Source of the DNA: Blepharisma japonicum | Lineage: Eukaryota; Ciliophora; Heterotrichea; Heterotrichida; Blepharismidae | NCBI GenBank assembly: GCA_949751835.1 | Contig: CATKHK010000020.1 | Span: 186,001 to 250,000, forward strand | Direction of reading: 5' to 3' | DNA length: 64,000 bases | In this document: positions 55,701 to 64,000 of the stretch, piece by piece | How positions within the stretch are numbered: the stretch's first letter is position 1 | How the letters are laid out: each line of letters begins with the position of its first letter | Translations under genes and position numbers: made by a program | The notes under the pieces: generated by a model | The model's database searches: none | What the model saw: the letters and a program-made list of their open reading frames with translations, nothing else | What the model was told of the DNA's origin: nothing

Positions 55701-56994
55701 TTCCAGCTGAAAATATTGTTCTTATTCTGATATTGTGAACGATCCTATAATCCCTACTTGATCTTTTGAATTTGGACCACAAATCTCTCATTTGAATTTA
55801 TATGATCAAGTGGAAAAATTTATATATCATGTAAATTATATATAGGGACAAAGCATGCTTTATAATATTGAGCAAAATCTAAGTTATATGGATGACTTCA
55901 AATTTTTATTTATTAACAGCTTAGGCTTTACCTATCATTATGCATATTATTCACTAGATGGGCTGATTGGCTGTGAGCATGATAGAATAACCAATGAAGG
56001 AGTAATTGTGACAGGGCTGATATTTTTTGGGCTCGGATTTCTTACTTTATGCCTTTTGATATTGTCTTATTTTGCCTTCTCAACGAGTAAGAAAAGTGAT
56101 ATATTTTGAAATGCTATTAAAAAAAGCTCTCATTTAGCTTATCATGCTCTTATGGGCGCATGTATCGACAGACTGACAACTGTCCATGGGATCACTTATC
56201 TGTCAGAAGAAAATAATGTAAATAACTATAGAAAGGGTGATAACGGTGAAATAATATCAAGGACATATTGGAGATATATTTGACGACTTATCATTCTGCT
56301 CATATTTTCTTCTTTTTTTTATTTAATTACAGGATTTTGGCTATATGGAGACTGCCAAACTTATATGCTTCATAGGTCTGAATTACTAGTGAATTTTATA
56401 AAAAGAAGGGTCGAGCTGTCCAGGATGAGTTTGTTTGGCAGAGAATTATCAGATCCACTCATCAGTCTTCGATTTCCAAAATCTTATGATTTCGATAACT
56501 CTTATGAGGAATTCAGCAGAGCAAATAAAACCTTCTGAGATGGACTAGAGCAATTAAGGGAATATTCCTTAAAAGAACTTATGTCTAATGGACTCAAAAT
56601 AAGAATTTTTGAAAATATTGACACTGATAAAGAACTCCTTCAGTATGGAACATATTTAGCGTCACAAATTATTGCATGCGATGTTAATTCTGTATCTCAG
56701 AGTCCTCGATTTGGATCTAATGATTTTAAAAACGATATTAATCAGAATGTACTAGATGTAAACGATGAGGTAGGAACAGACTGACAAATGGCAAATAGTG
56801 ATTCAAAAGATAAAATATATAACCAACTATACATTATTATTTATTTTACTCTTTCGTACTCGATAGCAAGTTTCTTGCTATTCATTGCATTTTATATGCC
56901 ATTTCTTTCAGAAGAAAAGAAGTTCCTTTTAAAGGTACAAATAATATCATCAATTATTCCAAATAATGCCACAAATCAAAAAAGAAGCTTATAA
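52717..56994 (+). CDS. Giant polytopic PAS-domain membrane protein, TmcB-like
   Basis: The protein is 1415 aa from the ATG at 52717, with 15 UGA codons as Trp. Two 15-nt introns lie at 55435-55449 (GTAAATTTAAAATAG) and 55831-55845 (GTAAATTATATATAG). The N-terminal 390 residues hold several membrane spans (YFGIMFLIMFCIASFIFVAV, FIGAALGIIFDILLILLAAS). A cytosolic helical block with TPR-like spacing follows (FAETNFLEYLIELDKVKTQD, NISYAKASYKNLIGIHKHAY). A PAS domain spans about 568-660 (YGIMLISANEETFGEITYLN). More spans lie near the C-terminus (GLIFFGLGFLTLCLLILSYF, IIIYFTLSYSIASFLLFIAF). This order matches the ciliate family related to Dictyostelium tiny macrocysts proteins TmcB/TmcC. A membrane sensor is inferred; the ligand is unknown. 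Confidence 0.85.
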
Positions 56995-57721
56995 CAAAAT
57001 AGAACTAATCTATACAGAATAAATAATCTTTAATAATTATAATTTAGTTAAACAATGTTAATCATGAAATGGATTAGTGAGTTAGCGTGCTGCTCAACTC
57101 CTGTAGCTGATTTCTGCTGAAAAGCAAGGACCTTGAGTTATGTACAGCATCTGGTGTGCGTTTCTTACTAGGTTTCTCAAATACAGATGATGCATCAATA
57201 ATATACTGAATAGTCAAGAGTCTAATCATGGGCTGAACTTTCTTATAAAAAATGGACACAAATAAAGAAATTATTCTACAGCACCTTAGAAATCTACTGA
57301 CTAATCGGGACATTTAAACAGGGCTATGTCAGATGTTGCCCATTTGGCTGCGAGCCCCATTTTTCACCGAAAATATTTCAAATTTCAAAAGGAAGCCTGC
57401 TCAGATGTACAGGCAAAGACTACAACCTGCTGACTTCAGGTGTAAGTATAAGCCCTTTTCTGAGGAGCAATATTGAATGGATTATGGATTTTTAAGATTC
57501 TTGCAGGGAGTTTATCAAAATTCTTATTAATCTAAAGGACAGTTAAATAATTTTAAAATTTATTCCATAATTGACACAAATTCTCTGCATCATCATAATA
57601 ATAAAATAAGTAATTTATTTAAAACTGCTCTTGAATTATATAGGAATATGACAGCTTCTATGCAAATTTTTATTATTATAATATGAATGCATTAATTATT
57701 GCATATTCCTTCTTCTAAATT
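56995..57721. other. Unexplained coding-like patch
   Basis: Roughly 57064-57530 is less AT-rich than its surroundings and has protein-like reading on both strands. On plus, one frame starts MKWISELACCSTPVADFCWK and later reads CCPFGCEPHFSPKIF and GSLLRCTGKDYNLLTSGVSI to a TAA, with four TAA/TAG stops between. On minus, two frames read PFNIAPQKRAYTYTWSQQVV and SSVFEKPSKKRTPDAVHNSR. No single intact gene emerges with 15/16-nt introns. It is absent from the duplicated copy of this region downstream, so it was either inserted here or deleted there. Confidence 0.4.
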
Positions 57722-58426
57722 TTAAATTGAAGGAAAGTCTTCGTCATTACAAACCTCAATTAACTCTGATTTTTGTTTAATAATCATTTCAGAAATTATC
57801 AAAGAATTTGAAAAGACTCTATCTTTTCTTTTCTTTCTAGACAAGATGTAATCCACTAATTTTTTATAATTGACTTGAGCATTTTTTCAGTTTCTATTAA
57901 CTATTTCATTATAGCGTTGATTCAAATCTTTTATTGTGACTTCAGTTTCATCTGAAAAAATATCAAAATAAAATCTGAAGGACACAATAAAATTAGGGAT
58001 GATGTTATTAAGCAGCCACAAAAATGGTTCATAATTATCATTCAAAACCATTTTAGATTTTAGACCTGCTATAGAAATCATCAAAATAGGATTTGTAAGA
58101 AACTTTTCTATTGGTATTTTTTCTATAAGAATCGACCAAAGAACCAATTCTAATTCTCCCATCATCAAATTATTCGCCAAGAAATTAAGTATTCCATAAC
58201 TCTGAAACAGAACTCGCTTGATTGTGGGAATCAAAGATATCTGGCGAAGAATATGCTGCCGAAAGTATGGGAAAAGAGAAGACTGATATTGGGCAATCAG
58301 TCTACGATAAGATTCTAGCTGAAGCTTTGACCATTTTTTGCCTTCAGCTGATGTTCCCTCATCAATATAGAGAAAGATTTCTACGGCATTGAGTTCAATC
58401 TGTTGAGATAAAATATTTTGATCCAT
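57722..58426 (-). CDS. Unknown-family protein, paralogue A
   Basis: The protein is 234 aa from ATG (MDQNILSQQIELNAVEIF) to TAA, with one UGA as Trp (NRNWKNAQVNYKK). It is about 60 percent identical by eye to paralogue B about 2.3 kb downstream. It is all-helical in appearance: YFRQHILRQISLIPTIKRVL, LMMGELELVLWSILIEKIPI, and the best conserved stretch NPILMISIAGLKSKMVLNDN. It has no signal peptide, metal site or known fold. At two positions where B uses UGA (its TCA complements at 60337 and 60652), A has TGG (CCA at 58016 and 58331). Confidence 0.85.
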
Positions 58427-60030
58427 TTATTAATTTTTGGAACTATATTCGTAATCAAAGAAACTAACTGTAAAATATAAGTTATGAATCTAAATATTTC
58501 TCCGATGATTTATAGTGTGAATGTTAATTATTATTTATTTATAATACGATAAAATTTTCACCATCATTGAATAATTTCAATTAACAAATAAAATTTAAAA
58601 AGGGTAAATAGTTTAGTATTAGAAAAGAAATAGAAAGCAAAAATTTTAAAATCTATAGTAAATTATCTACATAAAATAACGATCTCGAGAGAATTTTTGA
58701 AAATTATAAACTTTTTAAATTTGTTTTATAATTTTGATAGACTTATAGTTTGGCTGCTATTAATAATGCACCTTATCAATATTATAGAGCCCGAAAACGA
58801 TAAAAAAGCAAATTAAATAGTTTCTTTAATTTCTAAAATTAAGAATATTTTATATCAAAATAATTATTATAAAATTATAAAGAATAAATAAAAATTTGTA
58901 TTGGCAAATATGTAAAATCAACTTTAGCAAAAGTGATAAAAATTATTCCCTTTGTTTTAAGGTTTAAGTTTATTCTGCTACACAAAGGATCTCACTTTAT
59001 GTGATTTTAGAAAAACTTAAAACCTAATTTAATTATAATCATATTTAATATTAATTTGCAATTACACAAGATAGAGTCCTTTAACATTTCTTGAAGCATT
59101 TGCTCTTTTAATTATATTTAACATTTTTATTTAAAAAATAGCCTTGCTATGACTGGCATAATATAACGTCTCACTAATAGCATTAGCTTTGGGCTATATC
59201 TATGCGAAGGCTCATAGATTATTTTGAGCACTATTATTCATTTTCAAGAGGTTTTCAGAGCAACTAATGGATTTTTGATTTCAGATTTCTTAGAATTCCG
59301 ATAGATCTTTGAAGAAATGAGTTGAGCAAATAAATCATTCTAATCTATATTAGATTGCTAAGGAATTTCTCTTAAAAGAATTCATGCCACATGACTAAAA
59401 GTAAATTTTTTGGAAAAAAATAGGTGAGCCTTCTTTGATTTTCTTAATCCTGAGTCCTAAGGCAATACAGTCAGGGAGTCAAATCAATATTTAAAGCTTG
59501 CAGGAAGATCTTGGCTTAGAGAAAGAAAGCCTGCAGGATATTGGAATTCTTTAGGATTGCGTTTAATTGGCGTTGAAATTGCTGCATGTGATACTAATTC
59601 TAAATCTTAAAACCCAGATGGGATCTGATGATACTAAAAACGAAATTGATCAAAGACCTATACATAAAAATAAAAGTATTATTTAAAATTATTGCAAGTT
59701 GCTTTTTTCCTGAAATATAATATCATTATTTTACTAATTTTTGCCCCAGAGGAATGCCTCATTTATATCACCAAAATACTATTTTCTGAATATTTTGAAT
59801 TATTTATAGCAAATTTGAGTTAATTACGTAGAATAAATAAGTTAATTGTTTATAGCGATGGTTTTTTTAGTTAATTATTAATTTTTATTAACAATAGGAT
59901 GCAAATTGATTAAATTTTTATTTTTAATGGAGAAGAGATTATTATATTAAAATATTTGAGAGTATACACAATAGAGTATTTTTATCAAATTTTGAATTAT
60001 TTTAAATGCAATATCCTTTTATCTAAATTT
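58427..60030. other. Segmental duplication interior
   Basis: This 1.6-kb region between paralogues A and B holds AT-rich flank shared with the upstream flank of B (58600-58690 resembles 60935-61025) and a decayed copy of the TmcB-like 3' end (separate entry). No intact gene is present. Confidence 0.6.
59190..59690 (+). pseudogene. Decayed copy of the TmcB-like gene 3' part
   Basis: The sequence aligns by eye with 56335-56760 of the TmcB-like gene. Matching elements include GGCTATAT at the start, GCAAATAAA, TCTTAAAAGAA, TGCATG-GATGTTAATTCT versus TGCATGTGATACTAATTCT, and GGATCTAATGATTTTAAAAA versus GGATCTGATGATACTAAAAA. The copy has many substitutions, indels and stops. It lacks the final membrane span. 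Divergence is much greater than between the linked paralogues A and B, as expected for sequence without selection. Confidence 0.78.
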
Positions 60031-60747
60031 TTAGATTAAAGGAAAATCTTCATCATTAATGAAATCAAAACACTCTGAATCTTGCTCAAGTTCAATTTCG
60101 GGATATATTGAGAAAAATGAATTACCGTTAGGTAAGACTCTTTCCTTTCCTTTATTTTTTGATATTATACAGTCTACCATTTTCTGATAGTTGACTTGAG
60201 CATTTTTCAAGCTTCTATTAGCCATTTTATTATAGCTTTTATTCAAATCTCTTATTGTGACTTCAGTTTCATCCGAAAAAACATTCAAATAAAATCTGAA
60301 GGAAACAATAAAATTAGGAATTATGCTATTAAGCAGTCACAAAAATGGTTCATAATTATCATTCAAAACCATTTTAGATTTTAGACCTGCCATAGCGATC
60401 ATCAGAATTGGATTCGTGATGAGTTTTTCTTTTTCCGTTTTTTCTATAAGTATAGACCAAAGAACCATTTCTAATTCTTCCATCATCAAGCTCTGAGCCA
60501 AAAAGTTTAAAATTTGATAACCCTGAAACAGAACTTGCTTAATAGTAGGATCTGAGGAAAGCTGGCGAAGGATAAATTGCCGAAAATATGATACTGAAGA
60601 ATCCTTGTATTGAGTCATCAGTTTGCGATAGGATTCAATTTGATGCTTTGATCATATTTTACCTTCATCAGATATGCCTTCATCAATATCTAGATGAATT
60701 TCTAAGGGTTTGAGTTCAATCGGTTGAGAATACATAGTTTTGTCCAT
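60031..60747 (-). CDS. Unknown-family protein, paralogue B
   Basis: The protein is 238 aa from the ATG at 60747 (MDKTMYSQPIELKPLEIH) to TAA at 60031, with two UGA codons as Trp (GKIWSKHQ, PFLWLLNS). It shares with A the blocks SDETEVTI[KR]DLN, NPILMI[SA][IM]AGLKSKMVL, and the FNDEDFP-like acidic C-terminus (DEDFP[SL]I). The most conserved region is identical for about 17 residues (GLKSKMVLNDNYEPFLW). Both reading frames are clean, so selection on both copies is likely. The function is unknown. Confidence 0.85.
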
Positions 60748-61862
60748 TTATTAATACTTAAAAATCATATCACAATCGTAGATTTTGATAATTGGGTATA
60801 AAATTATATAGAATAAAAAACATAAAAATATTCTTTTTGAAGCTTTATAATTTAAGATAATAATGATTTAATTTATATTTCGAAAATTATTCATTAGCCA
60901 TTAAATAATTTATTATAAACTGATATTGTAAAGTTAAAAAGGGTAGGCCGTATAGTTTTGGGAAATAAAAATAGTTAATCTAATAGTTTTAAAATTCTAT
61001 AAGTAAAATATCTACAGAAAACAGTTATTTATAGAGCATACTTTCAATTCCATAAATTTATAAAAAAGATTAATCTTAGACAGAACTAATAATGAAGTTG
61101 CAACTAAAAATAAAGTACTCTTATTAGTAAGTTGTAGAAAATAGAAGTTGGATACTAAATTGGATTTAAATATTCCTGGGAAATAAGTAAGTTACACATA
61201 ATTATAAAAATATGAAATCCATTTTAAATAAATCAAAATTTAATATAGGCAACTTTTCAGTTCTTTTAACATATTATAAAAAGAGTTCTTCTAAATCTAA
61301 CCATTAAACAAATTTTGATGAGTTTTCTGATACCTGGGCTTGATCTTTGAGGGGCAGAAAGTTTATATTTAATTTTATCAGATCTGTATTTGTGCGCAGT
61401 TTCCCTACTTTCTAAAGAAAGTAATCATTATAAGATCTAAATGAGTCTAATAATTTTTTGGACATACTAAATTTAAATAGAGTCCCATTTAATATAAAAA
61501 TTTCCTTTTTGTTTGCAGGATTATTCTTTGTTATTCTGGAAGCATTTTCAAAAAAAGGCTTACTATAGACCTGCGCTATATTCATTAAAATATAAATTTT
61601 GATGAATTGCTTTAAAATAATGCATAGCTAATTTATTATTTAGAAAACTGATCCTCTGCCTAACTAAATAAATCTCAGAAATAATTAGGGTAATAATTGG
61701 TTTGAAAGTCAAAATAAAGATTAAACATCTTTTTCAGAAATTTAATAAGCTAATGGCTGCTAACTTATTTCCATTAATTCATATTAGCTACGTTTCCTCT
61801 CAAAAAGAAAAGACATAGAGAGATCAGGTATTATTCGATGCTCTATTAATTAATAGTTAAAA
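60748..61862. other. 1.1-kb gap
   Basis: The first 300 bp retain similarity to the upstream flank of paralogue A (AAAAAGGGTA, TTTTAAAAT, ATCTACA-AAA elements in order). The remainder is AT-rich with no supported ORF or RNA. Confidence 0.5.
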
Positions 61863-63218
61863 ATGGGATCAAAATGCTCTAAATCGAACAGCAAAGCCGA
61901 AACCTCTAAGTCATTAAGTTTTTCTATGGGAGATGTGGAAACAGGTCCAGATAAAGGAAATTCAAAAAAAAATTCCTCTAAGAATTGTATTCTTAACGAA
62001 TCTTACATGCAGCTTGCTCATATTGAGGAAATGCTAAAACGAGACCCTGAAAACCCCGAGCTAAACGAAGAAATGGGTCTTTGCCTTTACAACAAAGCCA
62101 AATATGAAGACTCAGCCCCTTATTTTGAAAAAGCAATAGAATTTGATGGAAAATTGTCAATGAAAAGCTTAATGGCAGTAGGAGATCTTGAAACACAAAA
62201 AAACCAGTATGAAGAAGCAATAGAATATTATTCTAAAGCTCTTTCTATGGATCCATCTGTAGCTGAAATACACGAAAGATTAGGTGAGCTTTATAGCAAG
62301 GTAAAAAACCAAAGCGAAAGCTTAAATCACCTAGAAGAAGCTGTAGAGCTTGATCCAAAAAACTGTGAATATGGCACGAATTTAGGCCTAATGTATTTAA
62401 ATATGCACCAATACGAGGAATCTATCAAATGTTTTTTGAAGGTTTTAGAAATAAACCCTGAATTTGCAAAAGCTCACAATAACTTAGGAAATGCTTATAG
62501 GAAAATTGGAAAGGCTAAAGAAGCAATCCAGCATTATTTGCAAGCTATTGAATGCACTCCTAAAAGGAAATTTCCTATAGCTCACATTAACTTAGCAACG
62601 ACCTATTTTTATTCAGGAGACACCATTTCTGCTTTACGGCACTTTGAAGAGGCTTTGCAAGTTGGCTCTAATATTCACAAAGTAATGGTAACCAAAGGTT
62701 ATCATTTATTATTCAAAAATTCTAAAACAAAGCAAGGGATAGAATTCCTATTAAGGCAGCAATACACCGAAGCTGCATCTATATTGCAAGAAGTCCACCA
62801 AAGTGACTCAGAAAATCCAGTTGTAAACTATTATCTTGGCCTTACTTATAGCAAATTGGAAGATTTAAAGTCAGCAAATACCTGCTATAAAAAGGTGATT
62901 GAGTAAATTTTATTTAGGCTTGGCAAAAAACCTATCCATAAAAATAAGCAGTTTATTAAACATTTTATGAGAAAAGCTCAAAAAGCAATTATTGATGTAA
63001 CTGAAAGCGGGTCTGAAGATAATGTAGTTTATGAAATTTCAGATACATCAATTTCACTTGGGCCTATAAGAAGAAGTTCTGAAGTATTTAAAGTAAGGGC
63101 AGGAGGAACTTATGAGTTTGCTCCAATAAAAGCTCCAAGTCCCACTGAAAGTCCTGATGTCTCCCCTAACCAAAGTTTGGTTTATGAGTCTAATGATGAA
63201 AAATGCGATATATTTTAA
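61863..63218 (+). CDS. Myristoylatable TPR protein, one intron
   Basis: The protein is 446 aa from the ATG at 61863 (MGSKCSKSNSKAE, a strong N-acylation signal with Gly2 and Cys5) with a 15-nt intron at 62903-62917 (GTAAATTTTATTTAG). At least eight tetratricopeptide repeats run from about residue 38 to 350: PELNEEMGLCLYNKAKYEDS, EAIEYYSKALSMDPSVAEIH, YGTNLGLMYLNMHQYEESIK, AHNNLGNAYRKIGKAKEAIQ. The repeats resemble those of O-GlcNAc transferase, but no catalytic domain follows. The tail is Ser/Pro-rich (SPTESPDVSPNQS). Loss of the intron would truncate the last repeat at VIE. A membrane-anchored scaffold is likely. Confidence 0.9.
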
Positions 63219-63341
63219 AGAAAAAAAGAGATATATATGAAGTTAAAAAATGTTATTATAAATAAATAAGTACATTCTGTTCAATTGCCAATAATAGATC
63301 TTTGTATTTCTGAAAGCTGAAAATTCAAATAAAGTCATAAA

Positions 63342-64000
63342 ATGGAGCAAAGTGAAGATCTGACATCGGGCAATATTAAAGTTGTCTGCAGATTTCGCCC
63401 TCTAAATGAGAAAGAAAAACAGCTATCTGAGGGCATCTGTGTAGATTTTTTACCAGATCATAAGACAACAATGATGAAATCCCATCCTGAAGGTCAAGAG
63501 CCACCTAGATTTACTCTAGACTACGTTTTTACCCCACAAGCTCGCCAATCTGAAGTATATGAAATTGCTGCCAAACAAATTATTGCAGCTGTTATGCAAG
63601 GGTTTAATGGTACAGTCTTCGCTTATGGGCAAACATCTTCAGGAAAAACTTTTACAATGTCAGGACCAAGCATGGACGATCCTGAATTAATGGGAATCAT
63701 CCCAAGGATGGTTGGTGATGTGTTTTCTAAAATAGACTCAGCAGCTGAACATCTAGAATTTACTGTAAAAGTTGGCTATTGCGAAATTTATATGGAAAAA
63801 ATAAAAGATTTGCTGGATCCTACCAAAAATAATTTAAAAATCCATGAGGATAGGACAAGAGGAGTTTTTATTGAAGGGCTTACTGAAAAGTATGCAGCAA
63901 CTGAAGAAGATGTGTATGATATGATGGCGATAGGAATAGAAAATAGAGAAGTAGGATATACAAATATGAACTCAGGGTCGTCAAGGTCCCATTCAATTTT
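63342..64000 (+). CDS. Kinesin-1 heavy chain-like motor (5' part)
   Basis: The gene starts at the ATG at 63342 and runs off the window; 219 codons are visible. The motor domain begins NIKVVCRFRPLNEKEKQ. The P-loop is GQTSSGKT within FAYGQTSSGKTFTMSG, and the switch I region reads NMNSGSSRSHSI. The motifs MGIIPRMVGDVF, YCEIYMEKIKDLLD and HEDRTRGVFIEGLTEKY are characteristic of the kinesin-1 family rather than kinesin-2, -5 or -13. It is a plus-end directed microtubule motor by family. The visible part is intact with no intron. Confidence 0.95.
   Translation, partial: MEQSEDLTSGNIKVVCRFRPLNEKEKQLSEGICVDFLPDHKTTMMKSHPEGQEPPRFTLDYVFTPQARQSEVYEIAAKQIIAAVMQGFNGTVFAYGQTSSGKTFTMSGPSMDDPELMGIIPRMVGDVFSKIDSAAEHLEFTVKVGYCEIYMEKIKDLLDPTKNNLKIHEDRTRGVFIEGLTEKYAATEEDVYDMMAIGIENREVGYTNMNSGSSRSHSI

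Noticed and set aside
57074-57313. 79-codon minus-strand ORF as a gene
   Set aside because: It starts directly after a TAA, has no intron link to upstream coding-like sequence, and competes with a plus-strand reading; kept only as part of an unexplained patch.

Overview
The window looks like somatic (macronuclear) DNA of a heterotrich ciliate, most probably Blepharisma. Three observations point there. (1) UGA is a sense codon for tryptophan: about 70 in-frame TGA codons join open stretches into complete conserved proteins, and they fall on conserved tryptophans (SET domain, MORN repeats, PLD, FYVE/ankyrin). Genes end in TAA, rarely TAG. (2) Introns are 15 or 16 nt (GTAA...TAG or CAG/AAG). I place 15 such introns plus one 18-nt candidate. 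(3) The DNA is AT-rich and gene-dense, with gaps down to 22 bp. Read with the standard code the window would look like a field of broken genes; read with UGA=Trp and tiny introns nearly all become intact.

Layout. 0.3-5 kb: three tightly packed minus-strand genes (coiled coil, MORN/IQ, degenerate EF-hand). 5.7-8.8 kb: an Enhancer-of-zeste type histone methyltransferase and a two-repeat Myb factor. 8.9-17 kb: a run of plus-strand genes (TFxP-repeat protein, FG-poor nucleoporin-like protein, myristoylatable LRR protein, a GRD[ST]Y-repeat protein, three unknowns). 17-23 kb: ankyrin/FYVE protein, a disrupted TPR gene, a PX-PH phospholipase D. 23.7 kb: tRNA-Gln(UUG). 23.8-31 kb: gamma-glutamyl hydrolase, a FYVE coiled-coil protein, a three-repeat secreted protein and several unknowns. 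31-33.4 kb: a gene-free stretch with a diverged ~160-bp tandem repeat. 33.4-46.7 kb: long coiled-coil protein, tandem-GAF protein, VAMP7-like R-SNARE, EF-hand-like protein, PRL phosphatase, MFS transporter, dymeclin. 47-48.1 kb: a decayed gene. 48.6-51.2 kb: single-PX protein and a Rap1-like BRCT+Myb protein. 51.7-60.8 kb: redox-dead thioredoxin-like membrane protein, a giant TmcB-like PAS membrane protein, and a segmental duplication carrying two paralogues of an unknown family plus a fossil of the TmcB-like 3' end. 61.9-64 kb: TPR protein and the start of a kinesin-1.

The genes are not an operon or a pathway. A recurring theme is membrane identity and traffic: PX-PH PLD, single PX, two FYVE-like proteins, R-SNARE, dymeclin, prenylated PRL and several N-terminal MG(x)nC acylation signals. 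A second theme is chromatin and chromosome maintenance: E(z), Rap1-like, Myb. Small introns that contain no stop and keep frame may have been missed.
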